From assembly GCA_963169455.1 (NCBI GenBank), contig CAUJDW010000088.1, positions 1 through 53,053 of the forward strand: a stretch of 53,053 bases of DNA, written 5' to 3'. The notes under the pieces are model-generated. The model saw only the letters and a program-made list of their open reading frames with translations, was not told the DNA's origin and made no database searches. The position numbers were made by a program, and so were the translations under genes. Source of the stretch: Bacteroidota bacterium (GTDB lineage Bacteria > Bacteroidota > Bacteroidia > Chitinophagales > Saprospiraceae). This document shows positions 50,401 to 53,053 of this stretch, in pieces; positions within the stretch are counted from its first letter, which is position 1, and each line of letters starts with the position of its first letter.

Positions 50401-51732
50401 ATGGCGCTGTCCAATTCCAACGGCGCGGAAGTACAAAAACCGCTGGCCACCGTCGTGATTGGCGGGCTGATATCGGCTACGCTGCTGACGCTGATCGTGT
50501 TGCCGGTGTTGTACTACCTCACCAACCGGCGGCTGCAGCGGCCCCAGGCTGCGGAAGTGTTGATGACGCTGGGCCTTCTCCTTCTGGCCGGCAGCGGGCT
50601 CAGCGCCCAGCAACCCGTGCTCACCCTGGATCAGGCCGTACAGCACGCCATCGGCAACCACCCCAGCCTGAAGAACGGGGCCATCGACATCCGGCAGGCC
50701 AGCCTCGGCATCGACGCCGCCCGCCAGATACCTCCTGCAGAATTCCTGCTGGGCGCAGGCCAGTATAATACCCGCCTGGCAGACTACCAGTTGACGGCCA
50801 CCCAGCCGCTGGGCGCGCCCGGCCTCAACCGCGCCCGGCAGGAGGCCGCCCGCGCCCGCCTGGCGCTGGCCACCGACAAACAGGCGCTGCTCCGTCATCA
50901 GATCACGTATCAGGTGGAACAAGCCTGGTTTCACTGGCTCTACCGCCAGGAACTGCAGGCAAAGCTTTCGCAGCAGGAAGAACTGTTCGGAGAGCTGGCA
51001 GGAAAAGCGCTGCTGCAATACCAGGCCGGCGAGATCGGGCAGTTGGAAAACAGCCTGGCCCAAAGCCGGCTGGCCCAGGCCCGGCAGGCGCTCGCCCAGG
51101 CCGCGGCGGAAGAGCGGCTGGCCTTCAACCGCCTGCAGCAGGCCGCCTTCCTGGATCGCTTCAGCCGCCCCCCCGACAGCCTGAGCATACTGCCGCTTTC
51201 GGTGGCGGACACCGCCGCAGCCATGGCCCTCTTCCTGGCGCCGCTGGAACAGCAGGCAACCGTAGCCCGGCAGGAAGCGGAGGTTCAGGCCCGGCAACTC
51301 AAGCCGGAGTTCTCGGTGGGATATTTCAACCAAAGCATCCGGCCCGACTGGTCGCTGCAGGCTGTACAGGCAGGCATGGCCGTTCCCATCTTCCAAAAAT
51401 CACAACGGGCCCGCATCGAGCAGGCCCGCCTGGAAGAAGCCAAAGCAGCCAATGAACTGGCGCTGCAGCGACAAATACTGGAGCAGGAAAGGCAGTTGGC
51501 CCGGGAGCAGGCCCTGGCCTGGCGCAGGCAGCTCGACTCCACCGGCAGGCAGTTGCTGGAACAGGGCGCCCGGCTCAGAAGCCTGGCCGCCACCCAACTG
51601 AAAGCCGGCGAGATCGACTATTTCCAGTACGTCCAGAGCGTACAGGCCGCTTTCGATAATGACCTCCAGTACCTCAGCCTGGTGGAGCAGTCCAATCAGG
51701 CCGTCCTTTATCTGCAGTTTCTTTCAAAATAA
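47434..51732 (+). CDS. CusA/CzcA RND metal pump fused to TolC-type outer-membrane factor
   Basis: 1432 aa. Residues 1-1040 are a heavy-metal efflux RND pump: A-I-D-F-G-I-V-V-D-G-A-V-I-I-V-E near 400 holds the two Asp and one Glu of the proton relay, with F-I-P-T-L-E-E-G-D-L and G-V-G-F-I-A-L-F-G-V-A-V-L-N-G as further family motifs. From 1044 a second signal-like stretch (M-T-L-G-L-L-L-L-A-G-S-G-L-S-A-Q-Q) leads into ~370 residues of TolC/CusC coiled-coil sequence. The fusion keeps an internal in-frame ATG at 50563 and a possible signal-peptidase site, so the outer-membrane part may be released or made separately. The adaptor gene follows after 3 bases. The metal specificity (Cu, Zn, Co, Ni) is not readable. 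Confidence 0.93.
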   Translation: MIKAIIAFSVRNKLIILLLVLGLAGAGIYSLSQLPIDAVPDITNNQVQVVTVSGSLAPQEVEQFITYPVEMAMANIPGVVEIRSISRFGLSVVTVVFEDNVPVLDSRQYVREQIGMAEQEIPPGLGKPELMPITTGLGEIYQYVLRVKPGYEQQYGPMELRTIQDWIVKRQLSGIPGIIEISSFGGYLKQYEVALDPLLLQSNDVAISEVFDALSRNNQNSGGSYIEKNTNAYYIRTEGIVHNTDDIAQIVVGVRNGVPVLIRDIARVQLGSPKRFGAMTMDGIGEAVGGITLMLKGGNASEAIANVHKRIGQVRQSLPEGVELYPYLDRSVLVGKTISTVKTNLLEGGLIVVLVLVLLLGDLRAGLIVASVIPLAMLFAIILMNYFGISANLMSLGAIDFGIVVDGAVIIVEGVLHAIFTYHVGKHLSRQQMDTIIIDESSKMFRAAVFGVFIILTVFIPIMTLTGIEGKMFRPMAMAFSFAILGALILSLTYVPMMATWTLPRRVREHKTFADRIVGFLRKMYKPSLETALRRPALVISLTVLLLAGAVVIYRGLGAEFIPTLEEGDLAMQMTIQPGSSLQESVKTAGKAERILLDHFPEVRHVVSKIGTAEVPTDPMAIEDADIMIVLKPKEEWVSASGREELADKMKEKLEAVAGASFEFTQPIQLRFNELLTGAKTDIAIKIFGENMEELKLLADQAEKIIRDIPGAGDVKVEQTEGLPQLRVHFDRAKIAEYGLDIERLNSLVRTAYAGEPAGVVFENERKFDLVVRLQEEYRQGLDLSRLFVHLDDGRSLPLSEVAAVEYSEGPMQISREDTRRRINIGVNVRGRDVASLVADIELALAEKLSLPPGYFIRYGGQFENLEAARKRLGIAVPVALALIFVLLYFTFGKLKYALMIFSAVPIAAVGGVLALWLRGMPFSISAGVGFIALFGVAVLNGIVLISHFNRLRYEEGMTDIREVVIQGGLTRMRPVIMTATVAALGFLPMALSNSNGAEVQKPLATVVIGGLISATLLTLIVLPVLYYLTNRRLQRPQAAEVLMTLGLLLLAGSGLSAQQPVLTLDQAVQHAIGNHPSLKNGAIDIRQASLGIDAARQIPPAEFLLGAGQYNTRLADYQLTATQPLGAPGLNRARQEAARARLALATDKQALLRHQITYQVEQAWFHWLYRQELQAKLSQQEELFGELAGKALLQYQAGEIGQLENSLAQSRLAQARQALAQAAAEERLAFNRLQQAAFLDRFSRPPDSLSILPLSVADTAAAMALFLAPLEQQATVARQEAEVQARQLKPEFSVGYFNQSIRPDWSLQAVQAGMAVPIFQKSQRARIEQARLEEAKAANELALQRQILEQERQLAREQALAWRRQLDSTGRQLLEQGARLRSLAATQLKAGEIDYFQYVQSVQAAFDNDLQYLSLVEQSNQAVLYLQFLSK

Positions 51733-51735
51733 AAA

Positions 51736-52872
51736 ATGAATCAAGCCATGAAATATAGCAGCCTCCCGGCCATCTTCATCCTCCTCTCCTTCGGCCTGTC
51801 CGCCTGCCAAACCGCCAGTGAAGAAACGGTGGAAAAGGCAGAAAGCACGGAAGCCGTGGCTGCCGTCGCCCTGACGGAAGAACAAATGCAACTGGCGGGT
51901 ATCGAACTGGGGCGCCCTTCTACACGCTCCATTGCGAATTATGTGGAATGTACGGGCTTCATCGATGCCCCCCCTTCCAACCTCCATTCCGTGCACAGCC
52001 CGGTAATGGGGTTCGTGCAGATGGTAAAGCACCTGCCGGGTGAGCATATCCGGCAGGGAGAATTGCTCACATCCCTTGCCCATCCCGAGCTGATACGCCT
52101 GCAACGCGAATTCCTGGAAAGCGCCAGCCGCCTGGCCTTCCTGAAACTGGACAAAGACAGAAAAGGCGGGCTGGCGGAAGCCGACGCCGCCTCCCGCAGG
52201 GCTTACGAGCAGGCTACCGCCGATTACGAAGTGGAGAGAGCCCGCTACAACGGCCTGAAGGCGGAACTGAACCTCATCGGCATCAAGGCCGATGAAGTGG
52301 AAAAAACGGGGCTGGTGCAGGAAAGCATCCGCATTTACGCTCCCGTAAGCGGCTTCATCACCAAAATGAACGCCAATCCCGGCAAGCTGGTGGAACCCAA
52401 TGCACTCTTGTACGAAGTGGTGGACAAGAGCCACCTGCACCTGGAGCTGCAGGTTTACGCCAAAAGCCTGCCCCACATCCGGGAGGGCCAGGCCGTTCTG
52501 GCCAAAGCGCCGGGCAGCGAGCTCGAGCTGAAAGGCAAAGTTCACCTCATCGGCAAGGCCATGGATATGGACAACAAGACCGTCAACGTCCACGTCCACC
52601 TCGATGAAGAACCAAGCGGGCTGGCCATAGGCACATATCTCCAGGCCCGCATCCGCACCGATGCCGCCGAAGCGGAAGTTGTGCCGGAGAGCGCCATCGT
52701 TCGCAGCGGCGGCCAGGCTTTTGTGTTCGTGAAGGAAAGCGATGGGTTCAGGAAACGGGCCATCGAGCCCGGCAGGTCCGAAGAAGGATATGTAGAAGTT
52801 ATTGGGCTGGAGCTGGGCGAAGGGCAGCAGATCGCACTGAAAGGCGCCTATTATATCAATGGCGTCGAATAA
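51736..52872 (+). CDS. CusB/CzcB-type periplasmic adaptor lipoprotein
   Basis: 378 aa. M-K-Y-S-S-L-P (ATG 51751) or the upstream ATG 51736 begins a lipoprotein signal ending L-S-A-C (lipobox). Paired barrel-sandwich-hybrid halves (H-S-P-V-M-G-F-V-Q and I-Y-A-P-V-S-G-F-I-T) flank a coiled-coil hairpin, with a beta-barrel domain after Y-A-K-S-L-P-H-I-R-E-G-Q and a membrane-proximal end (G-Y-V-E-V-I-G-L). It bridges the RND pump and outer-membrane factor. The CusB N-terminal Met metal motif is not evident. It is the last gene of the operon and is followed by a strong hairpin. Confidence 0.92.
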   Translation: MNQAMKYSSLPAIFILLSFGLSACQTASEETVEKAESTEAVAAVALTEEQMQLAGIELGRPSTRSIANYVECTGFIDAPPSNLHSVHSPVMGFVQMVKHLPGEHIRQGELLTSLAHPELIRLQREFLESASRLAFLKLDKDRKGGLAEADAASRRAYEQATADYEVERARYNGLKAELNLIGIKADEVEKTGLVQESIRIYAPVSGFITKMNANPGKLVEPNALLYEVVDKSHLHLELQVYAKSLPHIREGQAVLAKAPGSELELKGKVHLIGKAMDMDNKTVNVHVHLDEEPSGLAIGTYLQARIRTDAAEAEVVPESAIVRSGGQAFVFVKESDGFRKRAIEPGRSEEGYVEVIGLELGEGQQIALKGAYYINGVE

Positions 52873-52877
52873 AAATC

Positions 52878-52913
52878 GGTGAACCTGCAGGCGGCTGCGC
52901 CTGCAGGTTCACC
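52878..52913. terminator. 15-bp-stem hairpin ending the efflux operon
   Basis: GGTGAACCTGCAGGC pairs perfectly with GCCTGCAGGTTCACC around a GGCTGC loop, 5 bases past the stop codon. There is no T-tract on the plus strand, so it is a stem-loop or factor-assisted terminator rather than a classical one. Confidence 0.65.
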
Positions 52914-52936
52914 AAACATGAGTCATCCCGAATTTT

Positions 52937-53053
52937 CGACCTCGGAGAGGTCGTAGATTTGTAGATAATACCGAAAATTTATGTTTTTCGACCTCGGAGA
53001 GGCCGCACAAGGGCAAGATTCCGGCAATGAAGCATTTAAGGTTCGACCTCTCC
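52937..53053. repeat. CGACCTC-GGA-GAGGTCG palindrome cluster at the window edge
   Basis: Copies start at 52937 (perfect 7-bp stem) and 52989 (one changed base). A third begins at 53044 as CGACCTCTCC, i.e. inverted orientation and cut by the window end. Spacing is 52 and 55 bp, with unrelated AT-rich DNA (TAGATTTGTAGATAATACC) between. The cluster continues beyond the window. Confidence 0.75.

Noticed and set aside
52937-53053. CRISPR-like array
   Set aside because: Repeats are only 17 bp, palindromic, one is inverted and another mutated, and only three are visible. No cas gene in the window. Better read as extragenic palindromes.

Overview
The window comes from a Bacteroidota chromosome, most likely a Saprospiria-type organism (Lewinella/Phaeodactylibacter-like). 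This is inferred from a subtilase with a type IX secretion (Por) sorting tail, short 'M-K-K...S/A-A-Q' signal peptides and lipoboxes, TPR histidine kinases, TAnnTTTG-type -7 promoter elements, and GC-rich genes separated by short tandem repeats and palindromes. No rRNA, tRNA or CRISPR array was recognised.

Layout. 1-5.3 kb: decayed genes (cyclase-TPR and AraC remnants), an AT-richer Fic gene with a perfect palindrome before its start, a Crp/Fnr regulator followed by an alpha/beta hydrolase, and a 5'-truncated aldo/keto reductase. 5.4-14.5 kb: a PQQ-type beta-propeller protein, a YtcJ-like amidohydrolase, a SMUG2-like uracil-DNA glycosylase, a diheme cytochrome/parallel beta-helix pair divergent from a second Crp/Fnr gene, a DinB-fold protein behind an FNR-type box, and a lipoprotein hydrolase. 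14.6-16.0 kb: an AT-rich restriction-modification pair (BglII/BstYI-type endonuclease plus MT-A70-type methylase). 16-23.7 kb: GH10-like hydrolase, SH3/FG-GAP-like secreted protein, CtpA protease, heptamer repeat array, S8 protease and a BtuF-like receptor.

23.9-30.3 kb is the most unusual locus. Three overlapping genes encode a CHAT-type protease with an apparent inactive-STAND region, a MoxR AAA+ ATPase, and a 1276-residue protein combining an effector-associated-like helical domain, about four membrane helices, a vWA-like domain, a serine alpha/beta hydrolase and a caspase-like domain. The two halves of that caspase appear in swapped order, and the expected catalytic Cys is Pro. It resembles the MoxR/vWA/protease conflict systems, but this composition is not one I recognise.

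30.3-38.5 kb: a 9-bp minisatellite, a class IV aminotransferase, a TPR histidine kinase, a sulfotransferase-like protein, YegP, an outer-membrane protein, and a FIST sensor/histidine kinase operon. 38.7-40.4 kb: a DUF4062 protein with an alpha-helical C-terminal domain. 40.6-43.4 kb: all four t6A tRNA-modification genes in one operon (tsaC-tsaD-tsaE-tsaB). 43.5-46.7 kb: MFS transporter, quinone oxidoreductase, ribA. 46.8-52.9 kb: a heavy-metal efflux operon in which the RND pump is fused to its outer-membrane factor. The right edge holds a palindromic repeat cluster.

The intergenic DNA has its own structure: a 131-bp element with inverted ends occurs twice, at least three other palindromic repeat families are present, and several promoters and operators can be read. 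All assignments come from reading the sequence and recalled family motifs; no database search was run.
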